Shown here piece by piece: positions 26,958 to 35,847 of a stretch of 64,000 nt of DNA. The DNA is from Allomuricauda sp. GTDB lineage: Bacteria > Bacteroidota > Bacteroidia > Flavobacteriales > Flavobacteriaceae. The stretch covers positions 62,001 through 126,000 of the forward strand of contig NZ_PABT01000046.1 in assembly GCF_002699205.1 (NCBI RefSeq), given 5' to 3'. Position numbers and translations under genes: made by a program. Within the stretch, counting starts at the first letter, position 1. The number at the start of each line of letters is the position of its first letter. The notes beneath the pieces are model-generated. The model was given only the letters and a program-made list of their open reading frames with translations, ran no database searches and had not been told where the DNA came from.

Positions 26958-27485
26958 CTATATTGTGTAGGTACGTTTCTTTTTGTGGTCACTATCATCA
27001 TAGCGTTTAACGCATTCATGATAAATCTTTATGGCTTCATTCACATCGCCCCAACCACCGGTATCTACTTTTTTCTCTTCCAAATCTTTATATACTTGGA
27101 AGAAGTGTTCTATTTCCTTTAATCTATGTGGGTTCAACTCACTGATATCATCCCGTTTACTCCAAATTGGATCGGAAACCGGCACACAGATGATTTTTTC
27201 ATCCGGCCCTTTCTCATCGGTCATGTGGAATACGCCAACTGGCTTAACTTCCACCACCACCATGGGATAAGTTGGCTCGGTACAAAGAACCAGCACATCC
27301 AAGGGGTCGCCATCCAAGGCCAAGGTTTCTGGAATAAAACCATAATCCCCAGGATACATCATCGAGGAAAAAAGGGTTCGATCAAATCTAATTTTGTTCA
27401 GGGTAAAATCGTATTCGTACTTATTTCTGCTACCTTTTGGAATTTCTACCAGTACATCAAAGGTAATACTTGGTTTTTTAGACAT
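26958..27485 (-). CDS. ppa: Inorganic pyrophosphatase
   Basis: A 175-residue family I soluble pyrophosphatase using the ATG at 27485 (MSKKPSITFDV); an ATG eight codons upstream is less likely because it falls within the promoter-like region. The metal-binding core is visible as MYPGDYGFIPETLALDGDPLDVLVL near 51-75, together with the KYEYD segment near 22. It hydrolyses pyrophosphate released by biosynthetic reactions such as ATP sulfurylase. A TATTTTTG -7 element at 27507-27514 and a 13 bp palindrome at 27516-27528 lie just upstream. Confidence 0.95.
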   Translation of the reverse strand: MSKKPSITFDVLVEIPKGSRNKYEYDFTLNKIRFDRTLFSSMMYPGDYGFIPETLALDGDPLDVLVLCTEPTYPMVVVEVKPVGVFHMTDEKGPDEKIICVPVSDPIWSKRDDISELNPHRLKEIEHFFQVYKDLEEKKVDTGGWGDVNEAIKIYHECVKRYDDSDHKKKRTYTI

Positions 27486-27506
27486 TTTAACAATAAATTT
27501 ATTATG

Positions 27507-27528
27507 CAAAAATAACCAGTATTACTGG
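27507..27528 (-). promoter_or_regulatory. ppa -7 element with adjoining 13 bp palindrome
   Basis: TATTTTTG on the minus strand (27514-27507) fits TAnnTTTG. Immediately upstream, CCAGTATTACTGG (27516-27528) is a palindrome around a single central base, placed in the spacer where a regulator would interfere with polymerase. Confidence 0.4.
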
Positions 27529-27562
27529 AATAACCCTAATAAAATGGGGTGTTTCACATTAA

Positions 27563-30058
27563 TTAAAAATTAAATCCGAACGTTCCCGTTATCCCAAATG
27601 CGCGAGCATCGGGATTTTGGAGATAATTTCCCCTAAAGTTAAAGTCTATGCGAAGGATCTTAAAGATATTTCCAACTCCAAGGGAATATTCCCAATACAC
27701 CTGATCTTCCGGGGCCATTAACGGAATATTCGTCGGAGCACTCAATGCGATATTTTCTTCGGACAATTGCCCCCATGCCCCCCTAAGTCCAATAATTTCC
27801 CTAAGGTTGAGCTTTCGCAACAACGGAATTCTGGAAAATAATCTTCCGTTAAAGTTGTGTTCCAAATGCACCGTTGCGTAGGTGTCCGTAACAAATTCGT
27901 AAAAATCCAGATTTGGGAACACATTATACAATGAAAACAAGGTTTGGTTACCCGGTATCACACTCAACAATCCCAAAGGGACGGCACCAAAGGTCTTACC
28001 CAGTTCCACACTACTGGTCAACCTGCCAAAACCACCGATTTGCCATGGCTGTTGGTAAGAAAACTGTATTTTCTCATAATCAAAATCGCTTTCCAAAAAT
28101 CCATCAACCCCTTTGGTGTATTTAAGTACAAGTGTACTATAATCGTCGTTGATATCCGAACGTTCCACACCATACCCAATGGTACGTTTACCAGGGGTAT
28201 ATATCAATGTTGTAGTTATATCGAACTGTTTTATTTCGGATGACACACCTGTTGCCGAAGCAGGATCTACATAATCAAGACTGAAGGCATCTGGCAATGC
28301 AGAACTCAATTCACGGAACGAGCCCCCAACGTTTATCCTGAAATTCTTCACGGGCTCCATTTCCACATTGAAGGTGGAAAGGTCAATGTTGGTCAAACGG
28401 TCATTGGAACCAACCGTGACCAACGATGATGAGGCTATGCTCCTTCCCATTACATCATTGGTGCTGGTCAAACTGAGGCCGAGCTGCTCGATATCCCTAC
28501 GATTTCCACCAGAAACAATGAGCCGGTTTTTACGGTCGAGCAAGAACTTACCGGAAAAACCGTGCTTAAATTTCTTATCATCAAACCCATAGGCCATATA
28601 GCCCTCCAAACGCCACAGATCGTTCTGTCCGAAATAGGTTCGTGCTCCGGCGCGCAACCGAATCCCCTCGGCATCGTTATAGCCGAAAGTGCTGTAAATG
28701 TCACCGATGTCCAGGTTCCATTTATCAATTTCGATGTAACCAGAACCCAAAATACTCACAATATCGTAATACGTCCGGAACTTTGGCACTGTTTTTAAGG
28801 TATCCAAGAGTTCGAAGATTCCCGATTCATCCTCGTTCAAACTTTCCAACCTGGCATTTTTCCAAAAAATGCTATCCTGTGAGAAAACCCTGGGATCATA
28901 TGGGTCCGATACTGCTTTGTAAAAGTCTTCGGGACGGTTGGTATTGAAGCTATAATTGTCAAAAACGGTGGTACGCTTTCCATACACCCCACGCGATTCT
29001 TCCTTTTTGGAAAAACTGAAATCACTCAACATATAGTCCCGTTTCAATAAAAAGACGGAATCGTTCACTACGTCAAAATCCTGTTCAATATAGATTTCCT
29101 TCACCCAGTTGATGTTGGCGCTTTTGGTGACCTGCATATTTATTTTCTTGATGGCAAAGGTGGTATCGTTCACCCAAAAATCCCCCTTGAAAGTAAGTTC
29201 GTTCTTCCGCCTGGGGTAATAGATAATGTTGTAGCACCACTTATTGTCTATAAAGGTACTATCGGACAGTACGTAGTTGTAGACATCAATCCCTGTTTTG
29301 GACAACGGACTGGTAAAACTCTTATCAAAAAACTTGAGGTAATTATCATAAATATCGTAATCGGAATAAAGGTCTTCCACAAAAGCGGTGATGGATTGAT
29401 TACCACTGAATCCAGAATTTTTGTTACCAAGGACATCTTCTTTTTCCTTGCCCAAAACGTTGTCCCCGTACACCTTGGAAAAAGTTTCGTTCAGGAACAT
29501 CGGCAAATAGGTTTTCCCTGTGATCCTTGAAGTATCCAAATCTTCGAACATAAATTCCAACCCCTTGAACAGTTTGCTTTTGATCAACGCACTATCTATT
29601 GTATTTAGGTCAAATTCTATTTTCTCATATTTATCGTATTGGTACTGCTTGAACTTTCGGACACCATTTTCCCTTTTCTTGGACCATATCTTTTTTAGGA
29701 TATCAATGGCAGGGTTGTTCTTTTTAGATTGTTTTCCTGTATAAACAATCACCTCTTTAAGCTGTTCGGCCGATTCCATCAATACGATTTCCATACCGTA
29801 GTTCACTTTCTGGTCCAATGGTATCTCTTTCGTTTCGTAACCGATGAAAGACACCTGGATGGCACTGTAAGTTTCATCTGATTCTAGATAAAAGCGTCCA
29901 TTATCGTTTGTGATGGTCCCTTCGGAGGAATCAACAAAAATTATGTTGGCAAAGGCGATGGGCATGCCGGATTCGTCGGTCACCACACCCTCAATCTTGG
30001 TCTGTGCGGTAACGGTAACAATAAAAAGTAGAAAAAAAACAGAAAGGAATCTTTTCAT
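27563..30058 (-). CDS. DUF5686 outer-membrane protein with carboxypeptidase-regulatory-like domain
   Basis: An 831-residue protein using the ATG at 30058 (MKRFLSVFFLLFIVTVTAQ), which begins a good signal peptide; the ATG 11 codons earlier would bury it. Residues 20-105 form the CarboxypepD_reg-like fold (GVVTDESGMPIAFANIIF). The rest is DUF5686, with a barrel-like C-terminus ending in GITGTFGFNF. The family is restricted to Bacteroidota; the function is unknown. The gene stands alone between the ppa and pdhB transcripts. Confidence 0.88.
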   Translation of the reverse strand: MKRFLSVFFLLFIVTVTAQTKIEGVVTDESGMPIAFANIIFVDSSEGTITNDNGRFYLESDETYSAIQVSFIGYETKEIPLDQKVNYGMEIVLMESAEQLKEVIVYTGKQSKKNNPAIDILKKIWSKKRENGVRKFKQYQYDKYEKIEFDLNTIDSALIKSKLFKGLEFMFEDLDTSRITGKTYLPMFLNETFSKVYGDNVLGKEKEDVLGNKNSGFSGNQSITAFVEDLYSDYDIYDNYLKFFDKSFTSPLSKTGIDVYNYVLSDSTFIDNKWCYNIIYYPRRKNELTFKGDFWVNDTTFAIKKINMQVTKSANINWVKEIYIEQDFDVVNDSVFLLKRDYMLSDFSFSKKEESRGVYGKRTTVFDNYSFNTNRPEDFYKAVSDPYDPRVFSQDSIFWKNARLESLNEDESGIFELLDTLKTVPKFRTYYDIVSILGSGYIEIDKWNLDIGDIYSTFGYNDAEGIRLRAGARTYFGQNDLWRLEGYMAYGFDDKKFKHGFSGKFLLDRKNRLIVSGGNRRDIEQLGLSLTSTNDVMGRSIASSSLVTVGSNDRLTNIDLSTFNVEMEPVKNFRINVGGSFRELSSALPDAFSLDYVDPASATGVSSEIKQFDITTTLIYTPGKRTIGYGVERSDINDDYSTLVLKYTKGVDGFLESDFDYEKIQFSYQQPWQIGGFGRLTSSVELGKTFGAVPLGLLSVIPGNQTLFSLYNVFPNLDFYEFVTDTYATVHLEHNFNGRLFSRIPLLRKLNLREIIGLRGAWGQLSEENIALSAPTNIPLMAPEDQVYWEYSLGVGNIFKILRIDFNFRGNYLQNPDARAFGITGTFGFNF

Positions 30059-30157
30059 AGGCAGATATGTGGGACAATGGGCAACAATCAACAGTTCACC
30101 CTCTAAACATTGGTCAAATTTGGTTCAAAGTAATTTCTTATCAAAAAATATTCCCTA

Positions 30158-30191
30158 AAAAAAGCCCCATCAATAAAATTGACGGGGCTAA
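30158..30191 (-). terminator. Terminator after pdhB
   Basis: On the minus strand AGCCCCGTCA pairs with TGATGGGGCT (one G-U) and is followed by T7. Confidence 0.85.
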
Positions 30192-30211
30192 TATACCTTA
30201 CAAATATGACA

Positions 30212-31192
30212 CTATAGCTTATATAACACTTTCTTAACAGCCTTGATAACATCTTCGTGATTTGGCAACCATTCCGCTAAAAGAACCGGAGAATATGGTG
30301 CAGGTGTATCAGCTGTGTTCAATTTTACGATCGGGGCATCTAAATAGTCGAATGCCTTATCCTGAACATGGTAGATAATTTCGGTCGCCACATTCCCAAA
30401 AGGCCATGCCTCTTCCAAAACCACCATCCTATTGGTTTTCTTAACCGAATTAAGAATGGTCTCATGATCCATTGGGCGCACTGTTCTCAAATCAATGATT
30501 TCACAGCTTATGCCTTCTTTTTCCAATTCATCTGCAGCTTTATAGGCTTCTTTGATTATTTTTCCAAAGGAAACAATGGTCACATCCGTACCTTCCCTTT
30601 TGATGTCGGCAACACCCAACGGAATGGTGTACTCCCCTTCGGGCACTTCACCTTTGTCTCCATACATCTGCTCCGATTCCATGAAAATTACGGGATCATC
30701 ATCACGAATGGCCGATTTCAACAATCCTTTCGCGTCGGCCGGATTAGAAGGAACCACGACCTTCAGCCCCGGAGTATTGGCGTACCAGCTCTCAAAGGCT
30801 TGTGAATGCGTTGCAGCCAATTGTCCTGCGGAAGCCGTTGGCCCCCTAAAAACGATCGGGCAATTGAACTGTCCTCCGGACATTTGACGAATCTTTGCAG
30901 CGTTGTTTATAATTTGGTCAATTCCCACCAAGGAGAAATTGAATGTCATAAATTCGATAATAGGCCTATTGCCGTTCATTGCAGAACCAATACCAACACC
31001 TGCGAAACCAAGTTCCGAAATGGGGGTGTCGATCACTCGCTCCGGTCCAAATTCATCCAACATGCCTTTGGAAGCCTTATAAGCACCATTGTACTCGGCT
31101 ACCTCCTCGCCCATCAAATAAATGGTATCATCCCTTCGCATTTCTTCGGACATAGCCTCGGCTATTGCCTCCCTAAACTGTAATGTTTTCAT
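30212..31192 (-). CDS. pdhB: Pyruvate dehydrogenase complex E1 component, beta subunit
   Basis: A 326-residue transketolase-like beta subunit. It opens MKTLQFREAIAEAMSEEM and carries the thiamine-diphosphate-activating Glu in LMGEEVAEYNGAYK near 27-40. SELGFAGVGIGSAM follows, and the C-terminal domain carries SCEIIDLRTVRPMD. It pairs with E1 alpha (not in this window) to decarboxylate pyruvate and reductively acetylate lipoate on E2. Branched-chain 2-oxoacid E1 beta is the nearest alternative. It is a single gene with a terminator after it and a -7-like TATTTTTG at 31234-31241, divergent from etfB. Confidence 0.93.
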   Translation of the reverse strand: MKTLQFREAIAEAMSEEMRRDDTIYLMGEEVAEYNGAYKASKGMLDEFGPERVIDTPISELGFAGVGIGSAMNGNRPIIEFMTFNFSLVGIDQIINNAAKIRQMSGGQFNCPIVFRGPTASAGQLAATHSQAFESWYANTPGLKVVVPSNPADAKGLLKSAIRDDDPVIFMESEQMYGDKGEVPEGEYTIPLGVADIKREGTDVTIVSFGKIIKEAYKAADELEKEGISCEIIDLRTVRPMDHETILNSVKKTNRMVVLEEAWPFGNVATEIIYHVQDKAFDYLDAPIVKLNTADTPAPYSPVLLAEWLPNHEDVIKAVKKVLYKL

Positions 31193-31288
31193 TGAATCGT
31201 ACTAAATGTTTATAGTCTGCTTAAAAACGCAAGCAAAAATAGGAAAAACTACCCAAAAATAGCTTGGGCAAAATTCAAAAAAAGAACA

Positions 31289-31316
31289 AAATTTATTATG
31301 CATGCATAATAAATTT
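31289..31316. promoter_or_regulatory. 28 bp perfect palindrome upstream of etfBA
   Basis: The two 14-base halves are exact inverted complements around the core TTATGCATGCATAA. It ends 13 bases before the etfB -7 element, covering the place where a -33 TTG would be (none is present). The same 16-base core recurs at 50184-50199 before the SGNH lipoprotein gene. Confidence 0.8.
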
Positions 31317-31329
31317 CGGATTTTATACC

Positions 31330-31337
31330 TATATTTG
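31330..31337 (+). promoter_or_regulatory. -7 element of the etfBA promoter
   Basis: TATATTTG matches TAnnTTTG and lies 22 bases before the etfB ATG at 31360, giving a leader of roughly 15 bases. The absence of a TTG at -33 suits a promoter that needs an activator. Confidence 0.5.
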
Positions 31338-31359
31338 AACATATAAACCTTAAGTATAT

Positions 31360-32106
31360 ATGAAGATTTTAGTTTGCATAAGCAACGTACCGGATACCAC
31401 TTCCAAAATCAATTTTACGGAAGGCGATACCAAGTTTGACACAAACGGGGTACAATTTGTTATTAATCCAAACGATGAATTTGGACTGACCCGCGCCATG
31501 TGGTTCAAGGAAAAGCAAGGTGCAACGGTCCATGTGGTCAATGTTGGCGGACCACAGACAGAACCCACCATACGTAAAGCCTTGGCCATCGGTGCCGATG
31601 AGGCCATTCGTGTAAACGCAGAACCCGTGGATGGTTTTTTTGTTGCCCAACAACTGGCCGAAGTAGTTAAAAAGGGGGAATATGACCTTATTATCGCTGG
31701 AAGGGAATCCATCGATTATAACGGTGGTATGGTTCCTGGAATTCTGGCCACCCTATTGGACATGAATTTTGTGAACACCTGCATTGATCTGGAAATTGAT
31801 GGAACCAATGTAACAGCAGTTCGCGAAATTGATGGTGGTAAAGAAAAAATAAGCACTTCACTTCCATTGGTTATCGGTGGACAAAAAGGATTGGTTGAGG
31901 AAAGTGACCTTCGTATTCCCAATATGAGAGGCATTATGATGGCACGTAAAAAACCGTTGAACGTTGTAGAACCTGTTGATGCCATACAACCCACACATGA
32001 TCAAAAATTTGAAAAACCTGCAGCCAAAGGCCCAGTTAAGTTGGTCGATGCTGCTAACGTAGGTGAATTGGTCGAACTACTGCACAACGAAGCAAAAGTT
32101 ATCTAA
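31360..32106 (+). CDS. etfB: Electron transfer flavoprotein beta subunit
   Basis: A 248-residue ETF small subunit with the typical start MKILVCISNVPDT, the AMP-binding region (AIGADEAIRV, DLIIAGRESIDYNGGMVPG) and the recognition-loop segment ending LRIPNMRGIMMARKKPL near 185-200. ETF takes electrons from acyl-CoA and related dehydrogenases and hands them to ETF-quinone oxidoreductase. etfA follows after 16 bases. The upstream palindrome suggests dedicated control, probably linked to fatty-acid or amino-acid oxidation. Confidence 0.96.
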   Translation: MKILVCISNVPDTTSKINFTEGDTKFDTNGVQFVINPNDEFGLTRAMWFKEKQGATVHVVNVGGPQTEPTIRKALAIGADEAIRVNAEPVDGFFVAQQLAEVVKKGEYDLIIAGRESIDYNGGMVPGILATLLDMNFVNTCIDLEIDGTNVTAVREIDGGKEKISTSLPLVIGGQKGLVEESDLRIPNMRGIMMARKKPLNVVEPVDAIQPTHDQKFEKPAAKGPVKLVDAANVGELVELLHNEAKVI

Positions 32107-32122
32107 ACAAGATTAAAAAATT

Positions 32123-33091
32123 ATGTCAGTACTAGTATATACAGAATCCCTAAAGGGAAAATTCAAAAAAAACGCCTTCGAAGTGGCCTCTTACGCACAT
32201 AAAGTGGCCCAAGAACTAGGCACAACAGTTACTGCTGTATCCTTTAATGCCGAAGATGATGCATCATTGGGAACTTATGGTGTTTCCAAGGTGCTGAAGG
32301 TCTCGGACGATTCCTTAGCAACATTCAATGCCAAGGCCTATGCCTTTGCATTGGCCCAAGCTGCAGAAAAAGAAGCTGCCAAGGTAATTATCTTAAGTTC
32401 AAGTGCGGACAGCAAGTTCTTGGCACCCATACTAACGGCTAAATTATCAGCTGGCTATGTCCCAAATGTGGTCGCCGCACCGGAAAGCACCTCACCTTTT
32501 GTGGTAAAGAGGACCGCTTTCAGTAATAAAGGGTTTGCCTTGACCGAAATCTCGGCAGACATTAAAATTATTGGTGTATCCAGTAATGCCTTCGGATTGA
32601 AGGAAAACAATGTTTCCGCTTCCATCGAAGATTTTGCCCCATCATTGGGCGATGATGCCTTTTCGGCAAAATCCATTGAAGTGGACAGGGTGGTCGGAAA
32701 AGCAACCATTGCCGATGCAGATATCGTTGTATCTGGTGGCCGAGGACTCAAAGGACCAGAAAATTGGGGCATGATCGAGGAATTGGCAGATGTATTGGGA
32801 GCCGCAACTGCTTGCTCCAAGCCAGTTTCCGATATGGGATGGCGCCCACATAGTGAACACGTAGGCCAAACAGGAAAGCCCGTAGCAAGTAATCTTTACA
32901 TTGCCATCGGTATTTCTGGGGCTATCCAACATTTGGCGGGAGTAAATTCCTCTAAAGTAAAAGTGGTCATCAACAACGACCCTGAAGCACCTTTCTTTAA
33001 GGCCGCAGACTACGGAATTGTTGGGGATGCCTTCGAGGTAGTACCCGAACTCATCGAAAAATTAAAGGAATTTAAAGCCCAAAACACTTAA
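32123..33091 (+). CDS. etfA: Electron transfer flavoprotein alpha subunit
   Basis: A 322-residue ETF large subunit. The C-terminal FAD domain is clear from about residue 195: VSGGRGLKGPENW, then ACSKPVSDMGWRPHSEHVGQTGKPV, then IAIGISGAIQHLAGVNSSKVKVVINNDPEAPFFKAADYGIVGD. It forms the heterodimer with EtfB and binds FAD. A hairpin with GGGCTGTTCA/TGAACAGCCC follows the stop codon and closes the operon. Confidence 0.96.
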   Translation: MSVLVYTESLKGKFKKNAFEVASYAHKVAQELGTTVTAVSFNAEDDASLGTYGVSKVLKVSDDSLATFNAKAYAFALAQAAEKEAAKVIILSSSADSKFLAPILTAKLSAGYVPNVVAAPESTSPFVVKRTAFSNKGFALTEISADIKIIGVSSNAFGLKENNVSASIEDFAPSLGDDAFSAKSIEVDRVVGKATIADADIVVSGGRGLKGPENWGMIEELADVLGAATACSKPVSDMGWRPHSEHVGQTGKPVASNLYIAIGISGAIQHLAGVNSSKVKVVINNDPEAPFFKAADYGIVGDAFEVVPELIEKLKEFKAQNT

Positions 33092-33116
33092 ATTTTGTTA
33101 ATTTGCCCATTGCAAG

Positions 33117-33168
33117 GGGCTGTTCAGATAACTGGCAAAGTCACTTATTTGAACAGCCCTTTCGCTTT
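33117..33168 (+). terminator. Terminator-like hairpin after etfA
   Basis: GGGCTGTTCA (33117-33126) pairs with TGAACAGCCC (33150-33159) across a 23-base loop, followed by TTTCGCTTT. The interrupted T run makes it weaker than others in the window. Confidence 0.55.
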
Positions 33169-33185
33169 AGGAGGAGATATATGAT

Positions 33186-33815
33186 ATGAGTTTAGTACGG
33201 TTAAAAATAAAGGGGATATCATACAGCCAAACACAAAATGGCGCATACGCCCTTATTTTAAATGAAGAGGAGGGAGATAGAAAACTTCCCATTGTCATTG
33301 GCGCGTTTGAAGCACAGTCCATCGCCATTGCACTGGAAAAAGAGATCAAACCACCTAGACCTTTGACCCATGACTTGTTCAAGAATTTTGCGGACAGGTT
33401 CAAAATTGTGGTAAAACAGGTGATCATCCATAAATTGGTGGATGGCGTATTTTATTCCAGTCTTATTTGTGAGCGTGGAGAAGAGGAAGAAATCATCGAC
33501 GCCAGGACCAGCGATGCCATTGCACTCGCCCTTAGGTTCAATGCCCCAATTTTTACGTACAAGACTATTTTGGACAAAGCGGGCATCTACTTAAAATTCT
33601 CATCCAAAGAGAAAGATGAAGATGACGACGACAGCATTATGGTCGACGAAATCCTTCAAGAAGGAGAAGCCGTTGAACTAGAATCCGGTTCCGACACCCA
33701 TGGCTACCGTGAAATGTCCCTACAAGAACTCCACAAAGAGTTGGATAAGGCAGTTGCCAGCGAAGACTACGAAAAAGCTGCCAAATTAAGGGATGAAATT
33801 TCCAAGCGCAAATAA
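33186..33815 (+). CDS. Bifunctional nuclease (BFN/DUF151) domain protein with C-terminal UVR motif
   Basis: A 209-residue protein. Residues 1-135 form the BFN domain (VRLKIKGISYSQTQNGAYALIL; RKLPIVIGAFEAQSIAIALE; IDARTSDAIALALRFNAPIF). An acidic linker (EKDEDDDDS) follows, and residues 180-208 are a UVR motif (LHKELDKAVASEDYEKAAKLRDEI) as in UvrB and UvrC. BFN proteins have been reported with nuclease activity in plants and bacteria; the role in Bacteroidota is not established. The gene is followed after 8 bases by a nucleoside transporter, probably in one transcript, which fits nucleotide turnover. Confidence 0.88.
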   Translation: MSLVRLKIKGISYSQTQNGAYALILNEEEGDRKLPIVIGAFEAQSIAIALEKEIKPPRPLTHDLFKNFADRFKIVVKQVIIHKLVDGVFYSSLICERGEEEEIIDARTSDAIALALRFNAPIFTYKTILDKAGIYLKFSSKEKDEDDDDSIMVDEILQEGEAVELESGSDTHGYREMSLQELHKELDKAVASEDYEKAAKLRDEISKRK

Positions 33816-33823
33816 AAACGTAC

Positions 33824-35284
33824 ATGGCCAAAAAGACCCAAAGTTTACTTCTATTTTTACTTGTTTGTTCGGTCGCTTTCGGCCATAGTTCATTGCCCAC
33901 CGATTCACTTAACACCGTTATCGGAACTACCATTGCAGAAAATATTCCGCAGCAGGAAGTCTCCGAGATAATTCCCAATCAAGGTTTTTCCCTTTCCACC
34001 CTGTTGCGTGGAGCCTTGGGAATGGCAATACTTATCCTAATTTCATTTTTGTTCAGTTCCAATAGAAAGGCCATTAACTGGAAAACGGTCGGGATAGGCC
34101 TTTCCCTACAAGTCTTGATAGCGATAGGAGTGCTGAAAGTACCCTTTGTACAATATATTTTTGAAAGAGTGGGCAGCATTTTTGTCAGCATTCTCGATTT
34201 TACCCGTGCCGGCAGCCAATTTCTGTTTGAAGGGTTGGTAGTTGACATGGACACTTTCGGGTATATTTTTGCCTTTCAGGTATTGCCGACCATTATATTT
34301 TTCTCGGCCCTGACCTCTGTCCTATATTATTTGGGGGTTATCCAAGTTGTGGTAAAATGGATGGCGTGGCTTCTTTCCAAATCATTGGGCATCTCCGGAG
34401 CAGAAAGCCTATCTGTTGCAGGCAACATCTTTTTGGGCCAGACAGAAGCACCATTGCTGATCAAGGCCTATTTGGAAAAGATGAACAAATCCGAAATTCT
34501 TTTGGTAATGGTTGGTGGAATGGCCACTGTGGCCGGAGCCGTTCTGGCCGCCTATATTGGTTTTTTAGGAGGTGACGACCCCGAGCTCCGTCTGGTTTTC
34601 GCCAAACACCTCTTGGCAGCATCCGTAATGGCAGCACCAGGAGCCATTGTCATTTCAAAAATATTATATCCACAGACCGAAGAGGTCAACACCGATGTGG
34701 AAGTTTCTTCGGAAAAAATTGGTGCCAACATTCTGGATGCCATTGCCAACGGAACTACCGAAGGTCTAAAGCTCGCTTTGAACGTTGGGGCCATGCTTTT
34801 GGTTTTTGTGGCCTTTATTGCCATGATGAACGGCATATTGGAATGGATCGGTGACGTGACCACTTTTAATAATTGGATAGCGGCAAATTCCCCTTATGAA
34901 AATTTCTCCCTCGAAGCCATCCTCGGAACCATTTTTGCACCGCTCATGTGGCTGATCGGTGTTGCCAACGAAGATATTATGCTGATGGGGCAATTGTTGG
35001 GGATAAAATTGGTCGCTAGTGAATTCGTTGGGTATATTCAATTGGCCGACCTTAAAAATGTAGCAAGCGGAGTGCATTTTACTTATAACAAATCCGTGAT
35101 CATGGCCACCTATATGCTCTGTGGCTTTGCCAATTTTGCTTCCATTGGTATTCAAATTGGAGGTATCGGGTCATTGGCACCGGGCCAACGCAAGGTACTT
35201 TCCTCGTTTGGCATGAAGGCTGTTCTGGGTGGCTCGTTGGCCTCCTTACTTTCAGCGACCATAGCCGGGATGATTTTGGGGTAA
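33824..35284 (+). CDS. Concentrative nucleoside transporter (NupC/CNT family)
   Basis: A 486-residue membrane protein. An N-terminal signal-like segment (to about residue 22, AFGHSSLP) and an extracytoplasmic stretch precede the CNT core. Family signatures include SLSVAGNIFLGQTEAPLLIKAYL near 195-217 and GVANEDIMLMGQLLGIKLVASEFVGY near 385-410. CNT proteins import nucleosides with Na+ or H+. The gene is 8 bases behind the BFN/UVR gene and about 560 bases ahead of thyA, with a broken gene between. Confidence 0.92.
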   Translation: MAKKTQSLLLFLLVCSVAFGHSSLPTDSLNTVIGTTIAENIPQQEVSEIIPNQGFSLSTLLRGALGMAILILISFLFSSNRKAINWKTVGIGLSLQVLIAIGVLKVPFVQYIFERVGSIFVSILDFTRAGSQFLFEGLVVDMDTFGYIFAFQVLPTIIFFSALTSVLYYLGVIQVVVKWMAWLLSKSLGISGAESLSVAGNIFLGQTEAPLLIKAYLEKMNKSEILLVMVGGMATVAGAVLAAYIGFLGGDDPELRLVFAKHLLAASVMAAPGAIVISKILYPQTEEVNTDVEVSSEKIGANILDAIANGTTEGLKLALNVGAMLLVFVAFIAMMNGILEWIGDVTTFNNWIAANSPYENFSLEAILGTIFAPLMWLIGVANEDIMLMGQLLGIKLVASEFVGYIQLADLKNVASGVHFTYNKSVIMATYMLCGFANFASIGIQIGGIGSLAPGQRKVLSSFGMKAVLGGSLASLLSATIAGMILG

Positions 35285-35379
35285 ATCTAAATGGCGATCG
35301 GTAAAAGGCCAAAGGGATAAAATAACACCAATACTGTAAACACAATCAACCTCGAAATTTTAAACATACATTCATTGTT

Positions 35380-35734
35380 ATGAGAAATTTTCGAGAGCTG
35401 AACGTTTGGAAAGACGGACGAGTCTTGGTAAAAGTATACACTAACAAAACTTTTACCGGATTCTGAAAAATTTGGCCTTATTCCCCAAATTCAAAGAAGT
35501 GCTATTTCCATACCCGCCAATATCGCTGAAGGATGTGCAAAATATTCACAGAAAGATTTTGTTCGCTTTCTACAAATCAGTTTAGGCTCTGCATACGAAC
35601 TGGAATCACATATTATTCTATGTGAAGATTTAAACTTTATTTCTTCTGATTCAGCAGAGCCCATCATCAAAAACATTCAAAAACTGCAACAGGGGATTGC
35701 ATCCTTGATAAAATACAACCGGACAAACCATTAA
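35380..35734 (+). pseudogene. Frameshifted four-helix-bundle protein (23S rRNA intervening-sequence family)
   Basis: The first frame reads MRNFRELNVWKDGRVLVKVY and then stops after TNKTFTGF. The +1 frame continues in register as LTKLLPDSEKFGLIPQIQRS, SIPANIAEGCAKYSQKDFVR and SYLGS-type helices to a TAA at 35732-35734. Together they form a complete protein of about 117 residues of the family found as an insert in some 23S rRNA genes and widely as a stand-alone gene of unknown function. The break lies just after GTATACA near 35440 and is explained by one extra or two missing bases. A sequencing error cannot be excluded. Confidence 0.85.
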
Positions 35735-35847
35735 CCCTTCAACCAAACACCCTTTACCTTTCACCCCATACAGTTAATAAACTTTTCATAAGTAGACCCT
35801 TTGACCTATTGTCCGTTTAACCGTAACCATTTACCTTTATCCGCACT

